A DNA stretch of 64,000 bases from CAVSPO01 sp963730005 (GTDB lineage: Bacteria; Actinomycetota; Actinomycetes; Propionibacteriales; Propionibacteriaceae), in contig CAVSPO010000013.1 in the NCBI GenBank assembly GCA_963730005.1, positions 190,410 to 254,409 of the forward strand, given 5' to 3'. The translations under genes were made by a program, and so were the position numbers. The notes under the pieces were generated by a model. It did no database searches and was not told where the DNA came from. It worked only from the letters and a program-made list of their open reading frames with translations. Below are positions 1 through 11,987 of the stretch, piece by piece (position 1 is the first letter of the stretch; each line of letters starts with the position of its first letter).

Positions 1-351
1 GGGCGCGCCGCAGAGGGTCGTCCGGTTCTGATGGGCATCACGAAGGCTTCGCTGGCAACCGATTCGTGGTTGTCCGCGGCATCCTTCCAGGAGACCACCA
101 AGGTGCTCACCGACGCCGCGATCCACGGCCGTTCCGACGTGTTGGTCGGCCTCAAGGAGAATGTCATCCTTGGCAAGCTGATCCCGGCAGGCACTGGCCT
201 GGAGCGTTACCGCAACATCCGGGTGGAGCCGACTCCCGAGGCCAAGGCGAACGCCTACACCATGAGCTACGACCCGTACGACTACGACTTCGGGTCCGGC
301 ACTGGTGCTGCTGTTCCGCTGGACGATCTCGACTTCGGAGACATGCGCTGA
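1..351 (+). CDS. rpoC: RNA polymerase beta' subunit, C-terminal end (partial)
   Basis: This is the last 116 residues of the RNA polymerase beta' subunit; the reading frame is open from the first base of the window, so the start lies outside. The segment reading GRPVLMGITKASLATDSWLS and the following SFQETTKVLTDAA stretch is the strongly conserved C-terminal part of beta' near the omega contact and the secondary channel rim. It ends in an acidic tail (DDLDFGDM) typical of actinobacterial RpoC. A strong hairpin terminator follows 14 nt after the stop codon, so the rpoBC unit ends here. Identification is secure. Confidence 0.97.
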   Translation, partial: GRAAEGRPVLMGITKASLATDSWLSAASFQETTKVLTDAAIHGRSDVLVGLKENVILGKLIPAGTGLERYRNIRVEPTPEAKANAYTMSYDPYDYDFGSGTGAAVPLDDLDFGDMR

Positions 352-364
352 GTAGTGCAGCCAA

Positions 365-398
365 ACGAGGGCGCCCCACTTCGGTGGGGCGCCCTCGT
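365..398 (+). terminator. Terminator of the rpoBC operon
   Basis: A perfect 15-bp stem (365-379 pairs with 384-398) closes on a TTCG tetraloop. The run after it is only weakly T-rich, but stem length and position directly after rpoC make it a convincing intrinsic terminator. Confidence 0.9.
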
Positions 399-426
399 GC
401 TTTCCGGGAGCCTGGCACGGCTGCTT

Positions 427-455
427 TTGCGACCAGGGCGCCCAGTGGGTATGAT
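427..455 (+). promoter_or_regulatory. Probable sigma-A promoter of the str operon
   Basis: TTGCGA (427-432), a 17-bp spacer and TATGAT (450-455) form a good housekeeping promoter just after the rpoC terminator. Transcription would start near 462, leaving a leader of about 275 nt before rpsL. That leader contains an inverted repeat GTCACCT/AGGTGAC (553-559 and 570-576) and little else that I recognise. The 352-736 gap therefore holds the terminator, this promoter and a structured leader. Confidence 0.7.
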
Positions 456-736
456 CGCTGACTGTGTCCGGTCTGCCGGCGCGGCTGCGTCGCCGGGGTT
501 GCTACCGGCTAGCAGTCTGGACACTGAGTGCGCACCCTGGCCTGCGGGCCCGGTCACCTAAACGTTGCGAGGTGACGGGTCCTCGTGCGGAGTTCGCACA
601 GCGGTTCGCCGCTCCGGACGCGAGATATCGGTGGTTTCGCGACGCCCTGTTGAGTTGAAGAAGACGCGGGGTCGGCTGGAGGAGTGGACCGCGAGCCAGG
701 GACAACCGATTCAGACAACGAAAGAGATACCAGCAG

Positions 737-1108
737 GTGCCTACAATCCAGCAGTTGGTCCGCAAGGGCCGCACTGACAAGGTCACTAAGACCAGTACTC
801 CCGCGCTCAAGGGCTCGCCCCAGCGCCGCGGCGTTTGCACTCGTGTGTACACGACGACGCCGAAGAAGCCGAACTCGGCGCTGCGCAAGGTGGCCCGTGT
901 TCGCCTCTCCTCCGGCGTCGAAGTGACGGCCTACATCCCGGGCGTCGGCCACAACCTGCAGGAGCACTCGATGGTGCTCGTGCGTGGTGGTCGTGTCAAG
1001 GACCTTCCCGGTGTCCGTTACAAGATCATCCGTGGTGCGCTCGACACCCAGGCCGTCAAGGGTCGCAAGCAGGCTCGCAGCCGCTACGGCGCGAAGAAGG
1101 AGAAGTAA
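737..1108 (+). CDS. rpsL: 30S ribosomal protein S12
   Basis: S12 sits at the decoding centre of the 30S subunit and affects accuracy; changes in it give streptomycin resistance. The 123-residue product begins MPTIQQLVRKGR from a GTG codon and contains the conserved segments TPKKPNSALRKVARVRL and PGVGHNLQEHS, with Lys residues at the positions usually altered in resistant strains apparently wild type. It opens the str operon: its TAA stop overlaps the rpsG ATG by one base, so the two are translationally coupled. The ribosome binding site (GAAAGAGA) is modest. Confidence 0.97.
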   Translation: MPTIQQLVRKGRTDKVTKTSTPALKGSPQRRGVCTRVYTTTPKKPNSALRKVARVRLSSGVEVTAYIPGVGHNLQEHSMVLVRGGRVKDLPGVRYKIIRGALDTQAVKGRKQARSRYGAKKEK

Positions 1109-1578
1109 TGCCTCGCAAGGGTCCCGCCCCGAAGCGGCCGCTGGTCGCTGATCCCGTCTACAGCTCGACCGTCGTGTCGCAGCTGGTCAGCAAGATCCTG
1201 CTTGACGGCAAGAAGTCCGTCGCTCAGGACATCGTCTACACCGCCCTTGAGGGCACCCGCACCAAGACCGGGATCGATCCGGTACAGACTTTGAAGAAGG
1301 CCCTGGACAACATCCGTCCGGCCGTCGAGGTCAAGAGCCGTCGCGTCGGTGGCGCCACCTACCAGGTGCCCGTCGAGGTCAAGCCGGCCCGCGCCATGAC
1401 ACTGGCCATGCGCTGGCTGGTCAGCTTCAGCCGCCAGCGGCGTGAGAAGACCATGTCCGAGCGGCTCATGAACGAGATCCTGGATGCCAGCAACGGTCTG
1501 GGGGCTGCTGTGAAGCGCCGCGAGGACACCCACAAGATGGCCGAGGCGAACCGCGCCTTCGCGCACTACCGCTGGTAA
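1108..1578 (+). CDS. rpsG: 30S ribosomal protein S7
   Basis: S7 nucleates assembly of the 30S head and lines the exit site. The 156-residue product has the normal bacterial length and the family segments MPRKGPAPKR at the start and RRVGGATYQVPVEV in the middle. The start overlaps the rpsL stop (TAATG). It is followed by two hairpins before fusA, so part of the transcripts probably end here. Confidence 0.97.
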   Translation: MPRKGPAPKRPLVADPVYSSTVVSQLVSKILLDGKKSVAQDIVYTALEGTRTKTGIDPVQTLKKALDNIRPAVEVKSRRVGGATYQVPVEVKPARAMTLAMRWLVSFSRQRREKTMSERLMNEILDASNGLGAAVKRREDTHKMAEANRAFAHYRW

Positions 1579-1584
1579 CCGCAC

Positions 1585-1632
1585 CCGCCCCTCCGCAGTG
1601 AGGGGCGGTTTTGCGCCTTCTTCCGAAGGCGC
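1585..1632 (+). terminator. Two hairpins between rpsG and fusA
   Basis: The first hairpin is a 9-bp stem (1585-1593 with 1600-1608) followed by TTTT, which looks like an intrinsic terminator or attenuator. The second (1613-1620 with 1625-1632, TTCC loop) follows at once. Since fusA is normally co-transcribed, I read this as partial termination that sets the ratio of S12/S7 to EF-G, or as an RNA processing site. Confidence 0.65.
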
Positions 1633-1677
1633 CACCCCGAAGCCATTACTTCAAGGCAATAGATAGAGGTTCAAACT

Positions 1678-3777
<2,100 letters not shown>

Positions 3778-3798
3778 GCCGGTTCCGTCCCGGGTGGT

Positions 3799-3827
3799 TT
3801 GACTCTCGTGGACGGGTCAACCAAAAT
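3799..3827 (+). promoter_or_regulatory. Possible promoter of tuf
   Basis: TTGACT (3799-3804), a 17-bp spacer and CAAAAT (3822-3827) lie in the 176-bp gap between fusA and tuf. A tuf-specific promoter would fit the need for far more EF-Tu than EF-G. The -10 box is only a 4 of 6 match. Confidence 0.45.
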
Positions 3828-3953
3828 TGGTGAGGATCGAGCCCTTTGCGGGCCCGGTCCCTCACCAGGCAAAGAGACGTGTTGTGGGATCCGCCCGCAG
3901 CAGCACAGCAAGCGCCTCGCAACCAGCGCGGCGTCATCCCAGAAGGAGCCCAA

Positions 3954-5144
<1,191 letters not shown>

Positions 5145-5178
5145 TCAGATTCGCCGGAGCCGAAGGCTCAGCAGTCCG

Positions 5179-5210
5179 ATGCGGCCCGCCCCCCAGGGGG
5201 TGGGCCGCAT
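5179..5210 (+). terminator. Terminator of the str operon
   Basis: A 14-bp stem (5179-5192 with 5197-5210, one G-T pair) with a CCAG loop is followed by TGCTTGTT. It separates tuf from the convergent gene on the other strand and may act in both directions. Confidence 0.85.
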
Positions 5211-5263
5211 TGCTTGTTCCTTGCGGTTGTGCGGTGCCTGCGCTGACGTGGCAGGCCCCGCGG

Positions 5264-5881
5264 TCAGAGATTGTTGAGGAATTCCTGGAGCTTGCGGGTT
5301 GTCTCATTGCCCCAGTCACCGTCGATTCCAGCGCCGACGAGCTCCTGCAGCTTCTTGATGGTCTGCGGGCCGATCTGGCCGTCTGGGGTGACGCCGAGCT
5401 TGCTTTGCAGCGCTCGCGCCGTGTCGGGGCCCATCAGGCCGTCAGCGTCGGCGCCAACCCAGCGCTGCAGTGCGGCGATGGTCAGCGGGCCGAGGAGCCC
5501 ATCAACCTCCAGGCCGGCACCCTGTGGGGCAGCGGCTTCTTCGGCCTGCTGCTGCTCGGCTGCCTCCTCTGCCGCAGCAGCCTGCTCGGCGGCGGCCTGG
5601 GCCTGTTCCTCGGCCGCAGCCGCTGCGGCTGCCTGCTCAGCTGCCTGCGCGGCGACCACGCGAGCCTGGTCCTCGGCGGCCTGTTGCGCGGCTGACGCTT
5701 CCTCAGCTGCCTGCTTCGCGGCGGAGTCCGCGAAGCCCTCGGCCTTGGCCTGGGCGTCGGCTGCGGTCTTGGCGGCGGCATCGGCGGCCTTCTTGGCGGC
5801 GTCTGCCTGCTGCTGGGCCTTGGCTGCGCGCTCCTCGTCGTCGGTGGTCAGCCTGTCCTTGATGTTGTCGAAGAAACCCAC
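5264..5881 (-). CDS. Alanine-rich coiled-coil protein with peptidoglycan-binding repeats
   Basis: The 205-residue product has three parts. Residues 1-20 form a short amphipathic head (MGFFDNIKDRL). Residues 20-120 are an Ala/Glu/Gln/Lys-rich stretch that should form one long helix or coiled coil. Residues 127-205 hold four repeats with an exact 20-residue period, each built on DG-x-x-G-x-x-T-x-x-x-LQ, with the Asp at 127, 147, 167 and 187. This repeat is the PG_binding_1-like pattern common in actinobacterial and phage lysins. No signal peptide, membrane segment or catalytic domain is visible, which is odd for a wall-binding protein. The start is GTG after an AAGAGG site. It lies alone between tuf and treY. 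Function unknown; a spore- or wall-associated structural role, or a leaderless-secreted phage relic, are guesses. Confidence 0.8.
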   Translation of the reverse strand: MGFFDNIKDRLTTDDEERAAKAQQQADAAKKAADAAAKTAADAQAKAEGFADSAAKQAAEEASAAQQAAEDQARVVAAQAAEQAAAAAAAEEQAQAAAEQAAAAEEAAEQQQAEEAAAPQGAGLEVDGLLGPLTIAALQRWVGADADGLMGPDTARALQSKLGVTPDGQIGPQTIKKLQELVGAGIDGDWGNETTRKLQEFLNNL

Positions 5882-5979
5882 GGCAGTTACCTCTTTCGTT
5901 GTCTTTCCGGCCCCACTGGCCGTCGTGATCGAGCCTATCGTTGCGTCTGCCGGCTCGCTCAGGGGGCAGCGGTACGCGC

Positions 5980-8274
5980 TCAGCTGATCAGCAAAGCAAC
6001 CGGGTAGTCAGCAAACAGATCGCAGAGGAGCACTGTGCCTGCGTGCTGGCGAGCCGTGAACTGGTCTGTCCAGGTGCCGGCCGGGAGTGCGCAGGTCGTG
6101 GTTGCCCAGCCGCCGGCCCTGTGCAGAGTGAGCGGTAACAGGGTGACCACGGTGATGGCCGCACCACGGTTGAACCCCATCATGTGGCCAGCCATCGGGC
6201 CCTCAGCCGCCAGCGGCTGGTAGCCCCGAAACGCGTCGCGACGGGTGTGGCGGGCCTGGAGCGTGCGTGTCAGGAGCCACTGTTTGGCGGCTCCTGTTGC
6301 GTCGACGGCTGGTGGCGTTTCAGCGGCCGTCGTGCGACGCAGAAGGTAGTCGACCGGGCGACGATTGTCCGGGTCCACCAGCGCGATCTCCCAGCGCTCG
6401 GCGCCCTGGAAGGTGTCCGGCACCCCGGGCATGGTCAGCTGCACCAGCTTGCGACCCAGTCCGTTGCTCCAGCCAGGCCGCTCCAGCGTGGCCAGCAGCC
6501 GGGTCCACCGGGCAGAGACCGTGTGGTCATCGAAAGCGACGTCGATCGCCGCCTGGACTGCTACCTCGAACTGCGCGTCGGGGGCAGTCCATCGGGTGTG
6601 TCTGGCAGCCTCCCGCATCGCCTTGACGACGTAGTCGTGCAGCCGCGAGCGTTCGATCCGACCGACACCGGCCAGGGTCTGGGCGATGAGGGTGGTGACT
6701 GTGTGGTCGTCGAGGGCCACACGATCAGCGAACGGAGCGACGAAGGCGAGCCATTCGGGCTCCGGCAGCTCACTGAGCACGGCCAGCCGGGCCCGGACGT
6801 CATCGCTGCGTTTGGTGTCATGGGTGCTGAGCGCGGTCATCGACCAGGGTTGGGTGGCCAGCCGACGCTGTTGGGCGCGGTGGAACGCGGCCACACCGCT
6901 GCCCAGTTGCGCCGGATTGCCACCCACTTCGTTGAGGGCGATGAACCTGTTGTAACGGTAGTAGGCGGTGTCCTCGACCCCCTTGGCCATCACCGCCCCG
7001 GTGAGTTGCTGAAATCGCACACAGGCAGCATGGGCTGGGTCACCCAGCTGGGGCACTATCGCAAGGATCGTGCGCTCCAGCTCCGGATGGGCGGTCAGGC
7101 AGTCCGCGGCCGCCTGGTCCAGGTGTTCGCGTCCGAAGGGCAGGTAGCTGCGATACACCCCGAAGTGGGCCGCCAGCTGCGTCAGCGCCGCAGCGAGTTC
7201 GGATCGCAAGTCGGCCGGGACATCCAGCAGGCGGCTGATCCGCCGGATCTCGGGTTGGTACAGCTGGCGCGCCATCTCGATCTTGCCCTCGGTGGCCCAG
7301 TCGCCGAACGGACGGACGTCACCGCTCTGTTCCGTGAAATGGCGCGTGAGCCACGGCTCGCCGGTGGGGTCGATGAACAACGCGTCCACTTCGGCCATGG
7401 CGTCGTAGCCGGTGGTGCCCTGCACCGGCCAACTGCCAGGCAGTTCCTCGCCCGGCTCCAGGATCTTCTCGACGACGATCCAGGTGCTCTCGCCCACCTG
7501 TCTGCGCAGCCAGTGGAGGTAGCCGCCCGGGTCGGCCAAGCCGTCGGGGTGGTCAATGCGCAGCCCCTCGATGTGATCCTCTCGGACCCAACGCAGGATT
7601 CGCTCGTGGGTGGCCAGTGCCACGGCTTCGTCCTCGACACGCAGGCCGGCGAGGGTCGTGATGGCGAAGAAGCGGCGGTAGTTGAGCTGGTCGCCGGCGT
7701 CCCGCCACGGACACAGCCGGTAGTGCTGGCGTTCATGCACGTCGGTGGGGGAGTCGCCGGGTGAGCACGTGCCCGGTGCCACCGGGAAGCTCTCCTCGAA
7801 GTAGACCAACTCGCGGCGGTCCTGGCTCAGCGTCAGGTCGGCGAGTGCCCCGGCGTCGGCCAGCACAGGCACCGTGATGGGGCCCTGGTTCCAGTCGACG
7901 TCGAACCAGGACGCGTACGGCGAGGCCTGGCCGAGTTGCAGCACGCTCCACCAGGCTTCGTTGTGGCGCGGAGTGCCAATACCCATGTGGTTGGGAACGA
8001 TGTCGACCACGATCTTGAGCCCCGCAGCACGGGCTGCCGTGACGAACCGTTGCCAGCCCGCCTCACCGCCACGCTGCGGATCGACCACGCGCCAGTCGAC
8101 CCAGTCGTAGCCGTGTTCTGAACCCGGGGTCGACGTCAGCAGCGGCGACAGGTAGACCGCATCCACACCCAGCGCGGCCACGTAGTCGCACAGCTGCGCT
8201 GCGTCGTCGAGGGTGAAGGTCGGCGTGATCTGCAGGCGATAGGTGGACCGGGGAAAGGACTCTGGGGCTGCCAC
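5980..8274 (-). CDS. treY: Maltooligosyl trehalose synthase
   Basis: TreY turns the reducing-end maltose unit of a maltodextrin into a trehalosyl unit; TreZ then releases trehalose. The 764-residue product is a GH13 enzyme with region I DIVPNHMG near residue 90, region II LRIDHPDG near residue 240 carrying the nucleophile Asp, and region III VEKILEPGE near residue 268 carrying the acid Glu. The N-terminal STYRLQ motif is typical of the family. The start is GTG. treZ and treX, its usual partners, are not in this window. It lies 53 nt downstream of glnS on the same strand and may be read through from it. Confidence 0.94.
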   Translation of the reverse strand: MAAPESFPRSTYRLQITPTFTLDDAAQLCDYVAALGVDAVYLSPLLTSTPGSEHGYDWVDWRVVDPQRGGEAGWQRFVTAARAAGLKIVVDIVPNHMGIGTPRHNEAWWSVLQLGQASPYASWFDVDWNQGPITVPVLADAGALADLTLSQDRRELVYFEESFPVAPGTCSPGDSPTDVHERQHYRLCPWRDAGDQLNYRRFFAITTLAGLRVEDEAVALATHERILRWVREDHIEGLRIDHPDGLADPGGYLHWLRRQVGESTWIVVEKILEPGEELPGSWPVQGTTGYDAMAEVDALFIDPTGEPWLTRHFTEQSGDVRPFGDWATEGKIEMARQLYQPEIRRISRLLDVPADLRSELAAALTQLAAHFGVYRSYLPFGREHLDQAAADCLTAHPELERTILAIVPQLGDPAHAACVRFQQLTGAVMAKGVEDTAYYRYNRFIALNEVGGNPAQLGSGVAAFHRAQQRRLATQPWSMTALSTHDTKRSDDVRARLAVLSELPEPEWLAFVAPFADRVALDDHTVTTLIAQTLAGVGRIERSRLHDYVVKAMREAARHTRWTAPDAQFEVAVQAAIDVAFDDHTVSARWTRLLATLERPGWSNGLGRKLVQLTMPGVPDTFQGAERWEIALVDPDNRRPVDYLLRRTTAAETPPAVDATGAAKQWLLTRTLQARHTRRDAFRGYQPLAAEGPMAGHMMGFNRGAAITVVTLLPLTLHRAGGWATTTCALPAGTWTDQFTARQHAGTVLLCDLFADYPVALLIS

Positions 8275-8327
8275 AGTTTCACCTTAGGGCCTGCGTTGCG
8301 TCCCCGCTCGGCCACCCCGGGCCGGCG

Positions 8328-10028
8328 CTACTTGCTCGCGCCGCGTTTCTGGATCGCGGCCCACTCGTCACGAAGCCCGACCGTGCGGTGGAAGTGCATC
8401 GGTTGCTCCGGGTCGAGCGCGAAGTAGCCCAGGCGTTCGAACTGCACCACTTCCCCCGCTGCCACCTCCGCGAGGGCGGCCTCCGCCTTGCAGCCGGTCG
8501 CCAGCTCGCGGGAGTTCGGGTTGAAGTCATCGAGGGGTTCACCGGTGGCCTCGCCGGGCACCTCCGCGTTGAACAGCCGGTCGTACAGGGCCACGGTCGC
8601 ATCCACAGCGTGCCCGGCGCTCACCCAGTGCATGGTCGACTTCACCTTGCGTCCGTCTGGTGCGTCACCGCCGCGAGTGGACGGGTCGTAGCTGGCGTGC
8701 ACCTCGGTGACCCGACCAGCAGCGTCCTTGACGACGTGGGTGGCCGTGACGAAGTAGGCGCCGCGCAGCCGCACCTCACGACCGGGGGAGAGCCGGAAGT
8801 ACTTGGGCGGTGGCACCTCGGCGAAGTCATCCTGCTCGATGTAGAGCTCGCCGCTGAAAGCGACGCGTCGAGTGCCGGCTGCGGCGTCCTCCGGGTTGTT
8901 GACGACCTCGAAATACTCGACCACCGGATCGCCCTGCTCGTCCGTGGGCCAGTTGTCGATGATCAGCCGCAAGGGCCGCAACACGGCCATCCGGCGCTGG
9001 GCGGTGCGGTTGAGCTCCTTGCGGACGAACGACTCCAAAGCCTCGATGGACTGGCGGGCGTTGGTCTTGCTGACGCCGACGTCGGAGCAGAAATCCCGGA
9101 TCGCGGCCGGTGGATAGCCGCGCCGACGCAGGCCCCGCAACGTGGGCATTCGTGGGTCATCCCAACCGTCCACGAGGCCCTCGTTGACCAGTTTCATGAG
9201 GCGGCGCTTGCTGGTGACGGTATGGGTGAACTCCAGGCGCGCGAACTCGTACTGGTGCGGCCTGTCGCCGGTCAGTGGCAGCTGTTCCAGGAACCAGTCG
9301 TAGAGCGGCCGGTGCGACTCGAACTCCAGTGTGCAGATCGAGTGCGTGACTCCCTCGATGGCGTCGCTCTGGCCGTGGGCCCAGTCGTAGTTCGGATAGA
9401 TGCACCACTGGTCGCCGGTGTTGTGATGGGTGGCGTGCCTGATGCGGTACATCACTGGGTCACGCAAAGCCATGTTCTCGGCGTTCATGTCGATCCTGGC
9501 GCGCAGCACCCGGGTGCCGTCGGGGAACTCGCCCGCCCTCATCCGACGGAACAGATCAAGGTTCTGCTGGGGCGTCCGGCCGCGGTAGGGGCTGTCGATG
9601 CCGGGCTTGCCGTAGCCGCCGCGCTGGGTGCTGATGGTGTCGCCGTCCTGGTCGTCGACGTAGGCCTTGCCGGCGTTGATCAGGTGTTCGGCCCATTCAT
9701 AGAGCTGACCGAAGTAGTCCGAGGCGTGCAGCACCTGGTTGGGGTGGAAACCCAACCACTCGATGTCCTCGATGATCGACTCGACGTACTCGCTCTCCTC
9801 GGTGTCGGGATTGGTGTCGTCGAGACGCAGGTTGCAGATGCCGCCGAACCGGTCGGCAATGCCGAAGTCGACGGTGATGGCCTTGGCGTGACCGATGTGC
9901 AGGTAGCCATTCGGCTCCGGTGGAAACCGCGTCTGCACGCGGCCCCCGTAGGTGCCCTGCTCGATGTCCTGCGCCACGATGTCGCGGATGAAATCGTTGG
10001 CACTGCTGGTCACGTCAGGGTCGCTCAT
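8328..10028 (-). CDS. glnS: Glutaminyl-tRNA synthetase
   Basis: GlnRS charges tRNA-Gln directly. The 566-residue class I enzyme has the HIGH motif in PPEPNGYLHIGHAKAI near the N-terminus, LRLDDTNP, and a KMSKS-like VTSKRR motif, followed by the beta-barrel anticodon-binding domains. The frame is open 40 codons further upstream, but the ATG chosen starts MSDPDVTS and the extra residues are unlike the family. Many actinobacteria lack GlnRS and use transamidation through Glu-tRNA-Gln, so its presence is noteworthy and typical of only some lineages. It is divergent from gltX, with 91 bp between the two starts. Confidence 0.95.
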   Translation of the reverse strand: MSDPDVTSSANDFIRDIVAQDIEQGTYGGRVQTRFPPEPNGYLHIGHAKAITVDFGIADRFGGICNLRLDDTNPDTEESEYVESIIEDIEWLGFHPNQVLHASDYFGQLYEWAEHLINAGKAYVDDQDGDTISTQRGGYGKPGIDSPYRGRTPQQNLDLFRRMRAGEFPDGTRVLRARIDMNAENMALRDPVMYRIRHATHHNTGDQWCIYPNYDWAHGQSDAIEGVTHSICTLEFESHRPLYDWFLEQLPLTGDRPHQYEFARLEFTHTVTSKRRLMKLVNEGLVDGWDDPRMPTLRGLRRRGYPPAAIRDFCSDVGVSKTNARQSIEALESFVRKELNRTAQRRMAVLRPLRLIIDNWPTDEQGDPVVEYFEVVNNPEDAAAGTRRVAFSGELYIEQDDFAEVPPPKYFRLSPGREVRLRGAYFVTATHVVKDAAGRVTEVHASYDPSTRGGDAPDGRKVKSTMHWVSAGHAVDATVALYDRLFNAEVPGEATGEPLDDFNPNSRELATGCKAEAALAEVAAGEVVQFERLGYFALDPEQPMHFHRTVGLRDEWAAIQKRGASK

Positions 10029-10104
10029 GGGCGACAAGGTAGCACGCTGGTCGGCGGGCCCGGCGTCGGGTTTGAACTGATTCGGGGCTGACCGAGGTCC
10101 CCGG

Positions 10105-10110
10105 TAGGAT
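10105..10110 (+). promoter_or_regulatory. Probable -10 box of gltX (leaderless or very short leader)
   Basis: TAGGAT ends 9 nt before the gltX ATG. No clear -35 box is present at 17 bp and no convincing ribosome binding site lies before the ATG, so the transcript probably starts at or within a few bases of the start codon. Confidence 0.5.
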
Positions 10111-10119
10111 TTGCGGATC

Positions 10120-11601
10120 ATGACTGCTGACCTGACGCCCGCCCGCACCCGAGTTGCTCCTTCGCCGACCGGCGACCCCCACGTCGGTACCGCCTACCAG
10201 GCGCTTTTCGACCTGGCCTGGGCTCGCAAGACCGGGGGGCAGTTCATCCTGCGCATCGAGGACACCGACCAGAACCGGCAGGTGGCAGGCTCCGAGGAAC
10301 AGATCTTCGAAACGCTGGCCTGGCTTGGGCTCAAGCACGACGAGGGGCCTGATGTGGACGGCCCGTACGGTCCGTACCGGCAGTCCGAGCGCCTCGACAG
10401 GTATCAACCTTATGTCGCCCAGTTGATCGAAGCCGGTCACGCCTATCACTGCTGGTGTTCCCAGGACCGCCTCAAGGACATGCGAGCCGAGCAGGAGCGC
10501 ACCAAGCAGTCAGTGACCGGTTACGATCGCTGCTGCCACGGGCTCACCCAACAGGAGCGGGCCAAGCTGCCGGGGTTCACCGAAGCGCCGGTGGTCCGGA
10601 TGTACATCCCGGATGACGTCGAGCTCACCTTCGCTGATCTGATCCGTGGCGAGGTCAGGGCCCCGCGCCCTGACGACCAGGTCATCCTGAAGGCGGATGG
10701 CTACCCGACCTATCACCTGGCTGTCGTCGTCGACGATCACCTGATGAACATCACCACTGCGGTCCGTGGCGAGGAGTGGATCAGCTCCACCCCCAAGCAC
10801 CTGCTGCTGTACAAGTGGTTGGGTTGGGAGCCGCCCCAGTTCGCCCACATGCCGTTGCTGCGCAACACCGACAAGTCCAAGATCAGCAAGCGCAAGAATC
10901 CAGCCGCTCGTCTGCTGTGGTTCCGTGAACAGGGCTATCTGCCGGAAGCTGTTCGCAACTTCCTGCAGTTGCTCGCCTACCCCCCGGTCGATGATGAGCA
11001 CGAAGTCGCCAGCTTCGATGACTTCGTCGAGCACTTCGACTGGGCCAAGGTGAACACGGTGGGCCCGGTGTTCGACATGTCCAAGCTCGACTGGCTCAAC
11101 GGGCACTACATCCGCGAACTGGGCGATGACGAGTTGGGCGCCCGGATCGTCACCCATCTGGTGGTGAACGGGCAGTGGCCCGTCGACCCCGACGAGCGAG
11201 CGGTGTTGCTCGTGCGCAAGGCCACCGCCATGATCAAACCGCGCCTGGTGACACTGGCCGACGCGTTGCCCCAGATCCAGTTCCTCTTCGATCGTGATGA
11301 GGACATCGTGATCGAGGACGATGCCCGAGCTCAGTTGACGGACGGCGCCGGGGCGGTGTTGGACGCGGCCGCATCTGCGTTGACCGATCTGGACGAGTTC
11401 TCGGCGGAGTCCATCGAACGTGCACTGCGTGCTGCTCTGGTGGAGGGGCTGGGCCTCAAGCCCCGGTTCGCATTCAATCCTGTCAGGGTCGCCTTGAGCG
11501 GCAAACGGGTCTCGCCACCACTGTTCGAATCGATCGAGATCCTGGGCCGGGACGCCACGCTGACGCGTTTGGCCCGTCTGCGGGCCTCGTTGTCGGTCTG
11601 A
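10120..11601 (+). CDS. gltX: Glutamyl-tRNA synthetase
   Basis: GluRS charges tRNA-Glu. The 493-residue product has the class I signature PSPTGDPHVGTAY (HIGH variant) and the KISKR motif (KMSKS variant), plus Cys residues in HCWCS and DRCC in the zinc-binding insert region. A TTG codon nine bases upstream is in frame, but the ATG at 10120 gives the better start, 9 nt after a TAGGAT box. It is followed by a long gap that leads into the S10 operon. Confidence 0.95.
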   Translation: MTADLTPARTRVAPSPTGDPHVGTAYQALFDLAWARKTGGQFILRIEDTDQNRQVAGSEEQIFETLAWLGLKHDEGPDVDGPYGPYRQSERLDRYQPYVAQLIEAGHAYHCWCSQDRLKDMRAEQERTKQSVTGYDRCCHGLTQQERAKLPGFTEAPVVRMYIPDDVELTFADLIRGEVRAPRPDDQVILKADGYPTYHLAVVVDDHLMNITTAVRGEEWISSTPKHLLLYKWLGWEPPQFAHMPLLRNTDKSKISKRKNPAARLLWFREQGYLPEAVRNFLQLLAYPPVDDEHEVASFDDFVEHFDWAKVNTVGPVFDMSKLDWLNGHYIRELGDDELGARIVTHLVVNGQWPVDPDERAVLLVRKATAMIKPRLVTLADALPQIQFLFDRDEDIVIEDDARAQLTDGAGAVLDAAASALTDLDEFSAESIERALRAALVEGLGLKPRFAFNPVRVALSGKRVSPPLFESIEILGRDATLTRLARLRASLSV

Positions 11602-11987
11602 TCGATTTTGTGTGTTGCTGGATCCATGTCACAATAATTCGGTTGCTCCCTTGGGGCCGCCGCGGGTTCATCGATCAAGACCGAACGTCCTGGTCGTAGC
11701 GCCGGCAGGCAGGCAACAGGCAGGGCCAATGTGGTTGGGCAGGTCGCTCAGGAACTGAGTTGGCCGGTCGTGCTGCGTCGGGATGCGACATCCAGGCAGA
11801 GACTTGTCAGGGTGTCCGAACCGGGCACGCGACACGCGCGACCACGTGGGTCGAGGGAACATAGCTTTGACTAGCAAAGATACAGGGCCAAAAGGCCCGG
11901 ATTCAGGTCCGGGTTCTGTAGCCCAAGAAGGTCCGGGCAGCCCAGCCGGACTACCGGACACTGTAGGGACGAGTAGAAGGAAGAACC
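11602..11987 (+). promoter_or_regulatory. Leader region of the S10 operon
   Basis: The gap of 386 bases before rpsJ contains no gene. A possible promoter is TTGTGT (11608-11613) with AATAAT (11633-11638), although the 19-bp spacing is long. The second half carries a hairpin GGGCC-AAAA-GGCCC (11885-11898) followed by further GC-rich complementary runs of GGTCCGG/CCGGAC type up to 11960. A structured leader would fit autogenous control of the S10 operon, but no L4 site known to me is recognisable. Confidence 0.45.

Noticed and set aside
6184..10091. Long open frames on the plus strand opposite treY and glnS
   Set aside because: Low-complexity translations without domains; the minus-strand enzymes have all their motifs.
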